From JACMLD01 sp044227095 (lineage in GTDB: Bacteria; Bacteroidota; Bacteroidia; Chitinophagales; Chitinophagaceae): a stretch of DNA of 64,000 bases. Position 1 is the stretch's first letter. Every line of letters begins with the position of its first letter. Both the position numbers and the translations under genes were made by a program. The stretch covers positions 124,001-188,000 of the forward strand of contig JBGAFV010000001.1 in NCBI GenBank assembly GCA_044227095.1, in the 5' to 3' direction. Shown piece after piece: positions 26,175-34,582 of the stretch. The notes under the pieces were generated by a model. That model searched no databases. It worked only from the letters and a program-made list of their open reading frames with translations, and had not been told where the DNA came from.

Positions 26175-27436
26175 TTTTTGACCTTATCCGCAAGGAACTT
26201 GAACGCCAGCGCCATGGCATAGAACTGATTGCTTCTGAGAACTTTACCTCTCTGCAGGTAATGCAGGCTATGGGCAATGTAATGACCAATAAATATGCAG
26301 AAGGCTATCCCGGCCGCCGCTATTATGCAGGTTGCGAAATAGTAGACCAGACAGAACAACTGGCGATTGATCGCCTTAAACAAATATTCAACTGTGACTA
26401 CGCCAATGTACAACCGCACAGTGGTGCACAAGCAAATGCTGCTGTGTTGCTGGCTATTTTACAGGCCGGCGATAAAATATTAGGACTAGATCTTAGCATG
26501 GGCGGCCACCTTACGCATGGTTCTGCCGTAAACTTTAGCGGCAAATTATACCAGCCATTCTTTTATGGTGTAAAAAAAGAAACCGGCACTGTAGATTATG
26601 AAATGCTGGAAGCACAGGCAAGAAAAGAAAAACCAAAAGTAATTATATGCGGCGCTTCTGCTTACAGCCGCGACTGGGATTATGCCCGTATACGCAAAGT
26701 GGCCGACGAAATTGGTGCATTTGTTATGTGCGACATGGCACACCCTGCTGGTTTGATTGCAAAGAAATTATTGAATTCTCCTTTTGAACATTGCCATTTT
26801 GTTACTTCTACAACACACAAAACTTTGCGTGGACCAAGGGGCGGCATCATCTTAATGAAAAAAGATTTCGACAACCCGTTTGGATTGAAAGATGTAAAAG
26901 GCAATATCAGGCCGATGAGCAATTTGCTTGACATGGCTGTTTTCCCCGGCATACAAGGCGGCCCGCTGGAGCATGTAATTGCTGCTAAAGCCATTGCCTT
27001 TGGCGAAATATTAACCGATGAGTTTACTGATTATGCAGGCCAGGTGATAAAAAATGCACAGGCTATGGCAAAAGCGTTTGTAGATAAGGGTTACCAGCTT
27101 ATTAGCAACGGTACAGACAATCATTTAATGCTGATAGATCTGCGCAATAAAAACATCAGCGGCAAAAAAGCAGAACAGGCTTTGGTAAAAGCAGACATTA
27201 CGCTTAATAAAAACATGGTGCCTTTTGATGATAAAAGCGCATTTGTAACATCGGGCATACGTGTAGGTACACCTGCTATTACCACCCGCGGTTTAAAAGA
27301 AACCGATATGCAGTTTGTTGTAAACGTAATTGACAATGTACTTACCAACGCTGATGATGACAATGTAATAAACACAGTACGCAAACAGGTGAATGAATTT
27401 ATGCATCAGTTTGAACTGTACCCCGAGTTGGGATAG
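26156..27436 (+). CDS. glyA: Serine hydroxymethyltransferase
   Basis: The 426-residue PLP enzyme interconverts serine and glycine, passing the one-carbon unit to tetrahydrofolate. The family features are clear: HGIELIASENF near the N-terminus, NKYAEGYPGRRYYAGCE, the PLP lysine in TSTTHKTLRGPRGG, and a long C-terminal domain with VTSGIRVGTPAITTRG. The ATG at 26156 lies inside the preceding serine hydrolase gene (19-base overlap). The 3' end overlaps the convergent CHAT-protease gene by 31 bases, so there is no room for a terminator between them. Confidence 0.95.
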   Translation: MQRDTIVFDLIRKELERQRHGIELIASENFTSLQVMQAMGNVMTNKYAEGYPGRRYYAGCEIVDQTEQLAIDRLKQIFNCDYANVQPHSGAQANAAVLLAILQAGDKILGLDLSMGGHLTHGSAVNFSGKLYQPFFYGVKKETGTVDYEMLEAQARKEKPKVIICGASAYSRDWDYARIRKVADEIGAFVMCDMAHPAGLIAKKLLNSPFEHCHFVTSTTHKTLRGPRGGIILMKKDFDNPFGLKDVKGNIRPMSNLLDMAVFPGIQGGPLEHVIAAKAIAFGEILTDEFTDYAGQVIKNAQAMAKAFVDKGYQLISNGTDNHLMLIDLRNKNISGKKAEQALVKADITLNKNMVPFDDKSAFVTSGIRVGTPAITTRGLKETDMQFVVNVIDNVLTNADDDNVINTVRKQVNEFMHQFELYPELG

Positions 27437-30183
27437 ACTATTGTTTTTCTTCTTACTTTTTTCCATGCGAGAAAACCAAATGCTGCAAGGCTAATGCCGC
27501 CCAGCAAATATTTCCATGCAAACGGTTTTACCAGTGCTATGGAACCTGTTTTGCCCACAAGAATAGGAGCAGCCCAATAGTAGGGTAATGTATTCTCGCC
27601 TTCGGATGTGCTGATAAATTCCAGCTTTGCTTTTTGCAATGCCACATCAAGCGGTAAATTTTGCGCAAGGTATTTGTAAAACAATTCGGTAAGTTTATAG
27701 GTAGACACATTGTCTATAGACCAAAGATTGGTAACAGAAGATGGAACACCCAGCGCCGCAAAGCCACGGTTAAAACTAAAAACACCTTCACCTGCATACA
27801 ATGTTCCCTTAGCAGTTTCGCAGGCAGATAAAACAACAAGTTTTGTTGCAGGTTTTTTTTCTGGTATCAGCTCAGAAAAATACAATGCAGAATCAGCAAA
27901 ATAAATAACCGGCTCATTCCTGTCGCTGCTATCTGCAGCATGTGTGTATAGTTGTAAAACAGCATAATCAGCATATTGCTTTTGAAAACTTTGCTTTAAT
28001 GCCAGTGTTCCCGTATAAGTAACTGAACTGTTGAAGAAATTACTAATCCGTTCCAGCGAGACTTCACTTCTCTCCAGCGATGACAATTGCAATTTTGCAG
28101 GAAAGTGCACAGGGGCAATACCCATTAGGTTACCTGCAGTGTTTTCATTGGCGTTATCAAAACCATTTATTAAATAACGTGCAGAATAAGTATAACTAAC
28201 CGCATGATCATTTAAAAAGTAAATAGGTGCACCGGTATTATTTGTAACCAAAGCTTCAAAAGGAAAATAATGCCCATCGGGAGAGATAATCATTCTTCCA
28301 ACTGGCAAAGTGTTATTGCTAAAAATGGATGCATACAATTGATTGGCAATTTTTGTATAACCTGCAAAATCCTGGTTAAGCAATGAAATGTTTGAAATGT
28401 ACTTTGTATACGCATCTGTTATTTGTTCAAGTACAACTTTATTGTGCACTTTAAAATACACCTGGTCTTTGGTTATTAAGATTGAATAGATAGCACTGTC
28501 GCCCGAAAAAAGTTCCAGTAAAGATGTATGATCATTCAATAATTTTTTTCTTACATCTTCTATAGTAATTGATGTGCTGTCGTAAAAGCCCTGGTAATAA
28601 AGCGGATTACGTGTTTTAATAAGTTGTTCAAGTTTATCAAGCTCCTGGTTAGTGCTGGCTAGTTCTTTTTGAATATCCGCACTGCCATTAGAAGATGTAT
28701 TCGTATTGCGCAAGTCGTTCTCAAGCTGTTCAATTTTTCTTTTAAGTTGTGCCTGTTGCAACAGATCTGTATTGCTGATTTTATTCAGTTCTGTTAATTG
28801 ATCCTGCAATAGAACTGCCCGGCTTTTTTCAAAAAAATAAAAAGCTTCAGTGTAATTATTAGTAAGGTAAGTAGCGGCAATAGCATTTTCATATAAACGC
28901 CTGGCCTGTGTTCGCCAGAATAATTTAGATTGAACGGCAGATTGCGTGGCTTTTATTTTGTTTAATAATTTATCAGCAGTGCGATAAATAGCAATCGCCA
29001 TTTCAATATCTTCTTTGTGTTTAAAGCTTTTATATTTATGCTGATAAGCATCGGCCTTATCCCGTATGAGTTCAAAAATATATACTGCAATATTTTTATC
29101 CTGCAAAATATCTTTGTAATTAGCTAAGAGCAACGCTTCATTCCACCCGGGGTGTAATATATCAAAGGCCTTCTGAAAATATATAAGAGCTGAATCGTAG
29201 TTGGCTTTTTGAACGTACACATTGGCAATATTGCCGAGAATATTCAATGCATTCACCGGTGGAGCATATTGCAAAGCTTTTTTATAATAAATCAAAGCAT
29301 TATTATATTGCCGCAAATTTTGAAAATAAAGTCTGAAACCAAGATTATTTAAAGTTGATGAACAACCATCATTATTTTTAATCATCTTATCATAAAACAA
29401 TGACTTTTCTGAATAAATTATTGACTTCGGTACATCACCTTTTTCTTCGGCTATAATTGCTATTAATCCATATAAGGAACCAATATGCTTATTATACTTT
29501 TGGCCCTTTACGTCCTCAATGGCAGATTTTATCAGTGTCTCGGCTTCCTCATATCTTTTTAAAAATATAAGAGCGTTTGTTCTCCAAATTTGATAAAGAG
29601 AAATGTCTTCGCCATTCTGTTTGTTTATCCGCGCCAAATTTTCTCCAACAATAGCTGAATTTATACAACGATAATAATCACCTTCTTCAATAAATTTTTG
29701 AGTTCGCAAATAATTTAAAGGTATTGCGTATTCATATCCTGTGTTTAAACGCAAAGCAATGGCAATGCAACTGTCTGTCGCAGCTGCCGACTTCTCTGCA
29801 AGATTTAATGAATCATAAAAAAAACGCAGGTTATTATAATTTTTTAATACCTGCTTAATATTAATCCGTGATTCATTTGAGTGCTGACATATTACATCAA
29901 TTGATTGTCTCGTGTAATCAATTGCTGCTGCAAAATCTTTTTGAATTGATGAGAGTGCTCCTATCCTAGACAAGAGTAATGCATAAGAAGAATCAAAAGG
30001 ATCAGGGCATTTTTTTATACCATCCAACTTCAACAATAATTCTTTTAATTGCTGAGCCGGTGGTAGTCCCGATGAATCGCGGAGGTAAACAATACGCTTC
30101 CACAAAACATCTCCGCCAGGACATTGTCCCAACAGAGATGTTGCAAAAAAGTTGATCAAAAAAAATAAAAAGTATACCCGCAT
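27406..30183 (-). CDS. Exported TPR-CHAT protease with C-terminal membrane anchor
   Basis: The 925-residue protein begins with a signal peptide (NFFATSLLGQ), followed by TPR-like helical pairs over residues 50-500 (RLYFQNLRQYNNALIYYKKAL, ANYDSALIYFQKAF). A coiled segment precedes the CHAT domain at about 590-880. The caspase-type dyad is H748 in LYTHAAD and C788 in LSACETAKG. A membrane helix near 889-905 and a basic tail close the protein. CHAT proteases include separase-like enzymes and TPR-CHAT effectors such as Csx29 of type III-E CRISPR, but those are cytoplasmic; this one is exported or tail-anchored. It is last in an operon with an ECF sigma factor, a membrane TPR protein and a subtilase lipoprotein. 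The 3' end overlaps glyA. Substrate unknown. Confidence 0.85.
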   Translation of the reverse strand: MRVYFLFFLINFFATSLLGQCPGGDVLWKRIVYLRDSSGLPPAQQLKELLLKLDGIKKCPDPFDSSYALLLSRIGALSSIQKDFAAAIDYTRQSIDVICQHSNESRINIKQVLKNYNNLRFFYDSLNLAEKSAAATDSCIAIALRLNTGYEYAIPLNYLRTQKFIEEGDYYRCINSAIVGENLARINKQNGEDISLYQIWRTNALIFLKRYEEAETLIKSAIEDVKGQKYNKHIGSLYGLIAIIAEEKGDVPKSIIYSEKSLFYDKMIKNNDGCSSTLNNLGFRLYFQNLRQYNNALIYYKKALQYAPPVNALNILGNIANVYVQKANYDSALIYFQKAFDILHPGWNEALLLANYKDILQDKNIAVYIFELIRDKADAYQHKYKSFKHKEDIEMAIAIYRTADKLLNKIKATQSAVQSKLFWRTQARRLYENAIAATYLTNNYTEAFYFFEKSRAVLLQDQLTELNKISNTDLLQQAQLKRKIEQLENDLRNTNTSSNGSADIQKELASTNQELDKLEQLIKTRNPLYYQGFYDSTSITIEDVRKKLLNDHTSLLELFSGDSAIYSILITKDQVYFKVHNKVVLEQITDAYTKYISNISLLNQDFAGYTKIANQLYASIFSNNTLPVGRMIISPDGHYFPFEALVTNNTGAPIYFLNDHAVSYTYSARYLINGFDNANENTAGNLMGIAPVHFPAKLQLSSLERSEVSLERISNFFNSSVTYTGTLALKQSFQKQYADYAVLQLYTHAADSSDRNEPVIYFADSALYFSELIPEKKPATKLVVLSACETAKGTLYAGEGVFSFNRGFAALGVPSSVTNLWSIDNVSTYKLTELFYKYLAQNLPLDVALQKAKLEFISTSEGENTLPYYWAAPILVGKTGSIALVKPFAWKYLLGGISLAAFGFLAWKKVRRKTIVYPNSGYSSN

Positions 30184-30196
30184 CTAAAAATAATCG

Positions 30197-31651
30197 TCAT
30201 TGATTGGCACCACTTCCAATAAATCTTCCATCCTTTGTCACTAATTCAAGGCTGGGATTTTTACCGGTTATTAAATTTAAGCTCTGCCGTACAGAAATTT
30301 GACCAGCACCAACAGTATTTAAAATTTTTGCCATTGCTTTTCCACTTGCTACTGGTGTGGCAAAAGAAGACCCTTCAAAAATATATCCTAAAGGCGGCAA
30401 AGCAAACTGGCAGCAGGTTCGCATACTTCCTGTATCTGCGTTTAGCACACCCAATGAAACGTATTTGCTGGAATAATGTTGGAAATAACATGATTGGTTC
30501 ATATCCTGCAAGCCAGTAACGCTAATTACATTAGGCAACTCATCGTTAAAGCAGGCGGGATAAAATAAATTGATTGCTGCCGAATTCTTATAAAGTTGGT
30601 TAGATGTTAAGGTTGGTGTGCCGCACAAAAAGTTTTTGTCATGGGGTTGCGGCATATTACCAGCTGCAGCAAAAACAAATACAGAATCCGTTCCAGGAGT
30701 AGTATTGCAAATTGACAAGTAGTGCGACAATACCGCATCAGGAACGCCTGTCTGATCATTATAACCCAAGCTGGCATTTACAATGGTGGCATGGTGCTTT
30801 ATAGCATAGCTTAAAGCACAACCTATATTAAACGTGCTACCTTTTTCATTGGCGTCAAATACTTTTAACACCATTATTTTGGGATAAACAGTTGCAGTTC
30901 CCATCGCTTTTAAAGCAATCATGGTAACAGCTGAACCATGTTTACCTGCGTAATCATCCATTCCATAGTCTGCACGATATTGAGTACTATTAAAAGCAAA
31001 GAAATTTCGCAAAGTTGGACCATGCGGATCTTTCCATATCAATTTACCAATAGTATTGTCAAATTTATCAGGATCCAAACCTGTATCCATTATCGCCAAG
31101 ATTTTTGTTTCATCAATATTTGTTACGTGGTTTATTGGAAATATTGAACCTATATTGATTCTGTAATTAAAATTTACGTTACTAGTGTCGTCAAGACTAG
31201 GCATATCTGGGTCGAGACTGTTATTTATGCTAACTGTATATGGCAGGTTACCACCGCTTACAGCGGGTGGTGGCGGTGGCGGAGACGGTGCTTGCAATGA
31301 TCCACCACTGCCCTGTACAGGTGTTGCAGTAAGATTAAACAAAGAGGAATCACAGGGGCAGTATATCCTTTTGGTAAATTTTGCAATAAAGCCATATGGG
31401 GCAAGATAAGCGTTGATATAGTTTTCGACATCTTGTTCTTGCTGCGCCCTCATTGCGCTATCTGCACCTGGAGAGAACATTATATTCCAGTCAACCCATT
31501 TAGCCTTGCTGGTGTCTATATAAGATATCGCCGAAACAGGATTATTCTTTTCGCTAAAATTTTTGCATGAACTAAAAGTGCTCATTAAAGCCACACCCAT
31601 TATTATCAGCATAAAAAAATATGCTGCTTTTGAAAAAAAATCTTTTTTCAT
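30197..31651 (-). CDS. Subtilisin-like (S8) lipoprotein protease
   Basis: The 484-residue protein has a lipobox ending at C29 (MSTFSSC). A proline-rich linker of six consecutive prolines at 124-129 precedes the peptidase. The catalytic triad is D189 in AIMDTGLD, H238 in AGKHGSAV and S429 in EGSSFATP, with the oxyanion Asn at 332 in AAGN. The propeptide region (30-170) has paired cysteines (CPC at 98-100). Thus it is an active S8-type peptidase on the outer face of a membrane. It sits 13 bases upstream of the CHAT protease gene and 33 bases downstream of the TPR protein gene on the same strand, giving a tight sigma-TPR-subtilase-CHAT operon. The two proteases could form a cascade, which is inference. 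Confidence 0.88.
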   Translation of the reverse strand: MKKDFFSKAAYFFMLIIMGVALMSTFSSCKNFSEKNNPVSAISYIDTSKAKWVDWNIMFSPGADSAMRAQQEQDVENYINAYLAPYGFIAKFTKRIYCPCDSSLFNLTATPVQGSGGSLQAPSPPPPPPAVSGGNLPYTVSINNSLDPDMPSLDDTSNVNFNYRINIGSIFPINHVTNIDETKILAIMDTGLDPDKFDNTIGKLIWKDPHGPTLRNFFAFNSTQYRADYGMDDYAGKHGSAVTMIALKAMGTATVYPKIMVLKVFDANEKGSTFNIGCALSYAIKHHATIVNASLGYNDQTGVPDAVLSHYLSICNTTPGTDSVFVFAAAGNMPQPHDKNFLCGTPTLTSNQLYKNSAAINLFYPACFNDELPNVISVTGLQDMNQSCYFQHYSSKYVSLGVLNADTGSMRTCCQFALPPLGYIFEGSSFATPVASGKAMAKILNTVGAGQISVRQSLNLITGKNPSLELVTKDGRFIGSGANQ

Positions 31652-31684
31652 TGTTATAAGATTAGGGATTATTAAAAGTGATTA

Positions 31685-32407
31685 CTACCAGTTTTTTAAC
31701 CACGCTGCCGCAGTCTTTTTTTCTGCTAAATCGTTGTTTACAATTTGCTGCAGCAGATCCTTTGCTTTATCCCGGTCGCCGGGTGCATTGCGTTTAATAA
31801 GGGTAAGTGCTCTATAAAATTTTCCAGGGTTGATATATAGTGAAGTATTTTCTACTTGTGTAAAATACTCAAGTGCTTTGTCGTATTGCTGTAACTGCAG
31901 GGAAACAATTCCTGCACTTTTTCTTGCTTCAATATTTGCAGTATCGGTTTTAAGAATATTGGCAAACTGCTGCAGGGCTTCGTTATATTTTTTTTCATTG
32001 TACAAACTGCGTCCTTTTTGCAGGTCATCCATTGCTCCCATTGTAACACTCATTTCACGCAAGTTTGTGTTTATATAAGTATCTGCCATTTGTGTGACTG
32101 ATCCATTTCCACCCCACAAATAAAAACCGATAACTATAGCTGCTACAACTGCTGCTGCAGATAAATACGGCCACAATTTGCGCACAGGCTTTAGTACTAT
32201 GGTTTTATTATTCTCATTGTACAATTGCCTGAAGCGTTGTTTCTTTTCCTCAGCGCTTTTATTTTTTATTTCACTGATGGTGCTGTAATAAAAAGCTACT
32301 TCATCTGCAAAAGCCGGGTCCTGCTGAATCCTTTTATCAAATACGGCTACCTCTTCCGGTGAAAGATTTTTGTTGAAGTAATCGTTTATGTATTCCAGTT
32401 CGTCCAT
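31685..32407 (-). CDS. Membrane TPR protein, probable anti-sigma factor
   Basis: The 240-residue protein starts with a soluble acidic N-terminus (MDELEYINDYFNKNLSPEE), a composition typical of Bacteroidota anti-sigma proteins, followed by a single membrane helix at about residues 80-98. The C-terminal part has TPR-like repeats (YNEKKYNEALQQFANIL, LQQYDKALEYFTQVE) that would face the periplasm. Its start codon overlaps the stop of the sigma factor gene by one base (TGATG), so translation is coupled. The layout cytoplasmic head-membrane-outer TPR is that of a signal-transducing anti-sigma factor whose outer domain could be processed by the downstream proteases. The anti-sigma role is inferred. 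Confidence 0.7.
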   Translation of the reverse strand: MDELEYINDYFNKNLSPEEVAVFDKRIQQDPAFADEVAFYYSTISEIKNKSAEEKKQRFRQLYNENNKTIVLKPVRKLWPYLSAAAVVAAIVIGFYLWGGNGSVTQMADTYINTNLREMSVTMGAMDDLQKGRSLYNEKKYNEALQQFANILKTDTANIEARKSAGIVSLQLQQYDKALEYFTQVENTSLYINPGKFYRALTLIKRNAPGDRDKAKDLLQQIVNNDLAEKKTAAAWLKNW

Positions 32408-33003
32408 CAGGCAGGGTTTTTATACAATTGTCGCAATTTCTCCAGGCAACGCAGCCGCGTTGTTTTTACAACATCGGCAGATTTATAAGCAAGTTCTGTA
32501 GACAATTCTTTATCGCTATAACCGTCTGCAGAAAGTGTTAACAGTTCCATACAACGTGTGCCCAGTTCATTTAATCTTTGCTTCAGCAAGTGTATATCTG
32601 CTTTTTCTACCAGTTGCTGTATAATGCTTTTACTTGCATCAGATAACTGGTAAAGCATGTCAGTTACAGAAATTGTGTTGTGCACACTGTTCTTATTGGT
32701 CGACTTTTTACGCAAAAAGTCAACACATTTGTTTTGAAAAATCTGGAAAAGCCATGTTTTCAGAGACGAACGGCCTTCAAAAGAACCGCTGGTAATTTTC
32801 TCTATAGCGGCCAATACACTATCGGAATAAGCGTCAAAAGCATCTTCTTCTTCAATAGAATACTTGCGCATTCCTTCTCTAATAAAATAAGCATATGTAG
32901 TAAAAAGCTGTTCTTCTCCTTTTCGCCTGCTTGCGCCCCCATGCTTCAGGTTGTCAATAATTTGCTGATCATCCTGGCTGAAAAAGGTATTGCTGTTGCC
33001 CAT
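32407..33003 (-). CDS. ECF RNA polymerase sigma factor
   Basis: From the ATG at 33003 the protein has 198 residues; the longer frame up to 33117 adds 38 residues not typical of sigma factors. Region 2 contains AAIEKITSGSFEGRSSLKTW and LFQIFQNKCVDFLRKK, and region 4 has MELLTLSADGYSDKELSTELAYKSADVVKTTR, ending LEKLRQLY. The pattern is a sigma-70 family ECF factor. It is the first gene of the operon with the TPR anti-sigma-like, S8 and CHAT genes, and such genes commonly regulate their own operon. The divergent gene upstream, 235 bases away, is an exported PepSY-like protein. Confidence 0.88.
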   Translation of the reverse strand: MGNSNTFFSQDDQQIIDNLKHGGASRRKGEEQLFTTYAYFIREGMRKYSIEEEDAFDAYSDSVLAAIEKITSGSFEGRSSLKTWLFQIFQNKCVDFLRKKSTNKNSVHNTISVTDMLYQLSDASKSIIQQLVEKADIHLLKQRLNELGTRCMELLTLSADGYSDKELSTELAYKSADVVKTTRLRCLEKLRQLYKNPA

Positions 33004-33237
33004 AGCAGGGGTAATTGTGTATAGTAATTTAAGTAAAAAAATGGAGGGTAAAAAAATATCTGTTTCCTTTTTAGCAAATACCACGACTAATTTATTGCAG
33101 CACATTTCGAAATGCACCCTTTCTACCCCGTTCCCGCGAAAACAGTGTCCTTGTACTACTTTGATTATAGCAACTGGCCCCTGAAACGCCAGCCAACATA
33201 CTAATCAGCTATCATTAACTATTAAACCTATCAAAAA

Positions 33238-33789
33238 ATGAAAAAGATTATTTTAATCCTGTCAACATCAGTTGCTCCTCTTTTATTTGCCAACCAGGCT
33301 TTTTGTCAAACGCAGGCAAAGCACATTACATTTACTACTATAGACTCGGCATTTATTGCCAGCAATGATGCAAAATCACTTCCCACAGTTCCGGAAGTTG
33401 CTGCCGATGCTATCAATAACAAAGCAATACGCGGCTTTAATAAAGATTTTAAAAATGCCGAGTCGGTAAAATGGTTCAAAATAAAAGATGGTTTTGTAAG
33501 CTATTGCCGCATTAATGGCAACAAGAACAAAGTATTTTATAATGAGAAAGGCAATTGGACAGGCAACATTGTTTATTACAACGATAAAACAATGCCAAGG
33601 GAATTAAGATCAATGATAAGAAGCATTTATTACGACTACGCCATTACGCAGGTAGAAGAAGTTCATTCAGCAGATAAAAAAATTTTCCAGGTGCACCTTG
33701 AAGATGAAAAAAGCTGGAAATTAATTACTGTAGCTGAAGGTGAAATTACCCTAGTAACCGAATATGAAAAATCAATATCCGCCAATTAA
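33238..33789 (+). CDS. Exported PepSY-like protein
   Basis: The 183-residue protein has a signal peptide ending FANQAFCQ and a domain with FNKDFKNAESVKWFKIKDGFVSYCRINGNKNKVFYN. The segment AIRGFNKDF...KWF and the following strands resemble PepSY/BLIP-like beta domains of Bacteroidota periplasmic proteins. It is transcribed away from the sigma factor gene, so it is a plausible target of that sigma factor, though no promoter motif for it is identified. It is followed by a strong terminator at 33814-33844. Confidence 0.7.
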   Translation: MKKIILILSTSVAPLLFANQAFCQTQAKHITFTTIDSAFIASNDAKSLPTVPEVAADAINNKAIRGFNKDFKNAESVKWFKIKDGFVSYCRINGNKNKVFYNEKGNWTGNIVYYNDKTMPRELRSMIRSIYYDYAITQVEEVHSADKKIFQVHLEDEKSWKLITVAEGEITLVTEYEKSISAN

Positions 33790-33813
33790 CAGTAAATAAA
33801 AAACGATGAACAT

Positions 33814-33844
33814 AAAACAGGTAGATGCGCTACCTGTTTTTTTA
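33814..33844 (+). terminator. Intrinsic terminator
   Basis: AAAACAGGTAG at 33814-33824 pairs with CTACCTGTTTT at 33830-33840 around a 5-base loop, followed by more T residues. It ends the PepSY-like gene transcript. Confidence 0.85.
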
Positions 33845-33908
33845 TTGCCCTGCCACCACTTTGCAATCTATAACTTCGTAATATTGCGTAATTGAAATTT
33901 ATTTACAC

Positions 33909-34328
33909 ATGATACAACGCATACAATCCATCTGGCTTTTATTGGCAGCCGTAGCAGCTTTTCTTACACTCAAATTTTCTTTTTACAGTGGCAATATGAT
34001 TGAAGCCAATCAAATAAAAGTTTTTACTTCATTAACTGCCACCAGTAAAATTATTATAATGATTTTTACCATTGCTATAGGTGTAGCCGCACTGGTTGCC
34101 ATTTTTTTGTATAAGGACCGCAAACTGCAAATGCGTGTAAGCCTTGCTGCTATGCTAATTGCACTGCTTAATATAGTCCTGTATTTTAATCAAACCCAGC
34201 ATTTTGCAGAAGGAACTTACGATCTTACTTCTTTATTAACTTTTGTTATTCCTGTTTTTTTGTTTCTTGCTGTTAAAGGAATTTACAATGATCAGAAGCT
34301 GGTAAAAAGTCTTGACAGGCTGAGATAA
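33909..34328 (+). CDS. DUF4293 membrane protein
   Basis: The 139-residue protein begins MIQRIQSIWLLLAA, the characteristic start of the DUF4293 family, and has four predicted membrane helices (about 6-24, 43-67, 73-92 and 102-122). The family is widespread in Bacteroidota and its function is unknown. The gene is monocistronic, flanked by terminators at 33814-33844 and 34351-34384. The spacer on the left has a TAACTTCG segment at 33871-33878 that resembles a -7 element, but no good -33 partner is seen. Confidence 0.85.
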   Translation: MIQRIQSIWLLLAAVAAFLTLKFSFYSGNMIEANQIKVFTSLTATSKIIIMIFTIAIGVAALVAIFLYKDRKLQMRVSLAAMLIALLNIVLYFNQTQHFAEGTYDLTSLLTFVIPVFLFLAVKGIYNDQKLVKSLDRLR

Positions 34329-34350
34329 TAATTATAAACTACTTCAATAA

Positions 34351-34384
34351 AAAAGACTGCACTGTAAAATGCAGTCTTTTTATT
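34351..34384. terminator. Bidirectional intrinsic terminator
   Basis: Perfect 10-base arms AAAAGACTGC (34351-34360) and GCAGTCTTTT (34371-34380) with a 10-base loop and A/T-rich flanks. It separates the DUF4293 gene from the leftward uvrA gene and could serve both. Confidence 0.85.
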
Positions 34385-34420
34385 TTATGAACCTGGCAGT
34401 AGGTCTGCTATTCAACAGCC

Positions 34421-34439
34421 TTGCGTCGCACACTTGTAC
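34421..34439 (-). repeat. Copy 1 of a dispersed 19-base element
   Basis: Read on the minus strand the site is GTACAAGTGTGCGACGCAA. The same sequence occurs at 45109-45127 (identical) and, with one change, at 54622-54640. Downstream similarity with the 45109 copy continues in part: AGAC and GCC.GGTTC words in the same order. This copy lies 3' of uvrA. Confidence 0.75.
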
Positions 34440-34479
34440 AGCTAATCTTTATTCATCTTACCCTAAGTTTTCTTTCACC

Positions 34480-34558
34480 ACATAGTATCAATAGAATCAT
34501 AGGGCATCATAGAAAATGCATAAACCCTATGTTTTTCTATTTTCCTATGATCCTATGT
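34480..34558. repeat. Imperfect inverted repeat of CATAG words
   Basis: Left arm 34480-34515 carries ACATAGTATCAATAGAATC-type words and right arm 34525-34558 the inverted set (CCTATGATCCTATGT). The same CATAG/CTATG vocabulary is found in the spacer at 23481-23713. It lies immediately 3' of uvrA. No gene here. Confidence 0.6.
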
Positions 34559-34582
34559 CGTTCAAGAGCTTTGTTTTCGTTT

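Noticed and set aside
27406..33003. A type III-E CRISPR system next to the TPR-CHAT protease
   Set aside because: No repeats of array type, no gRAMP or Csx30-like gene were found, and the CHAT protein has a signal peptide.
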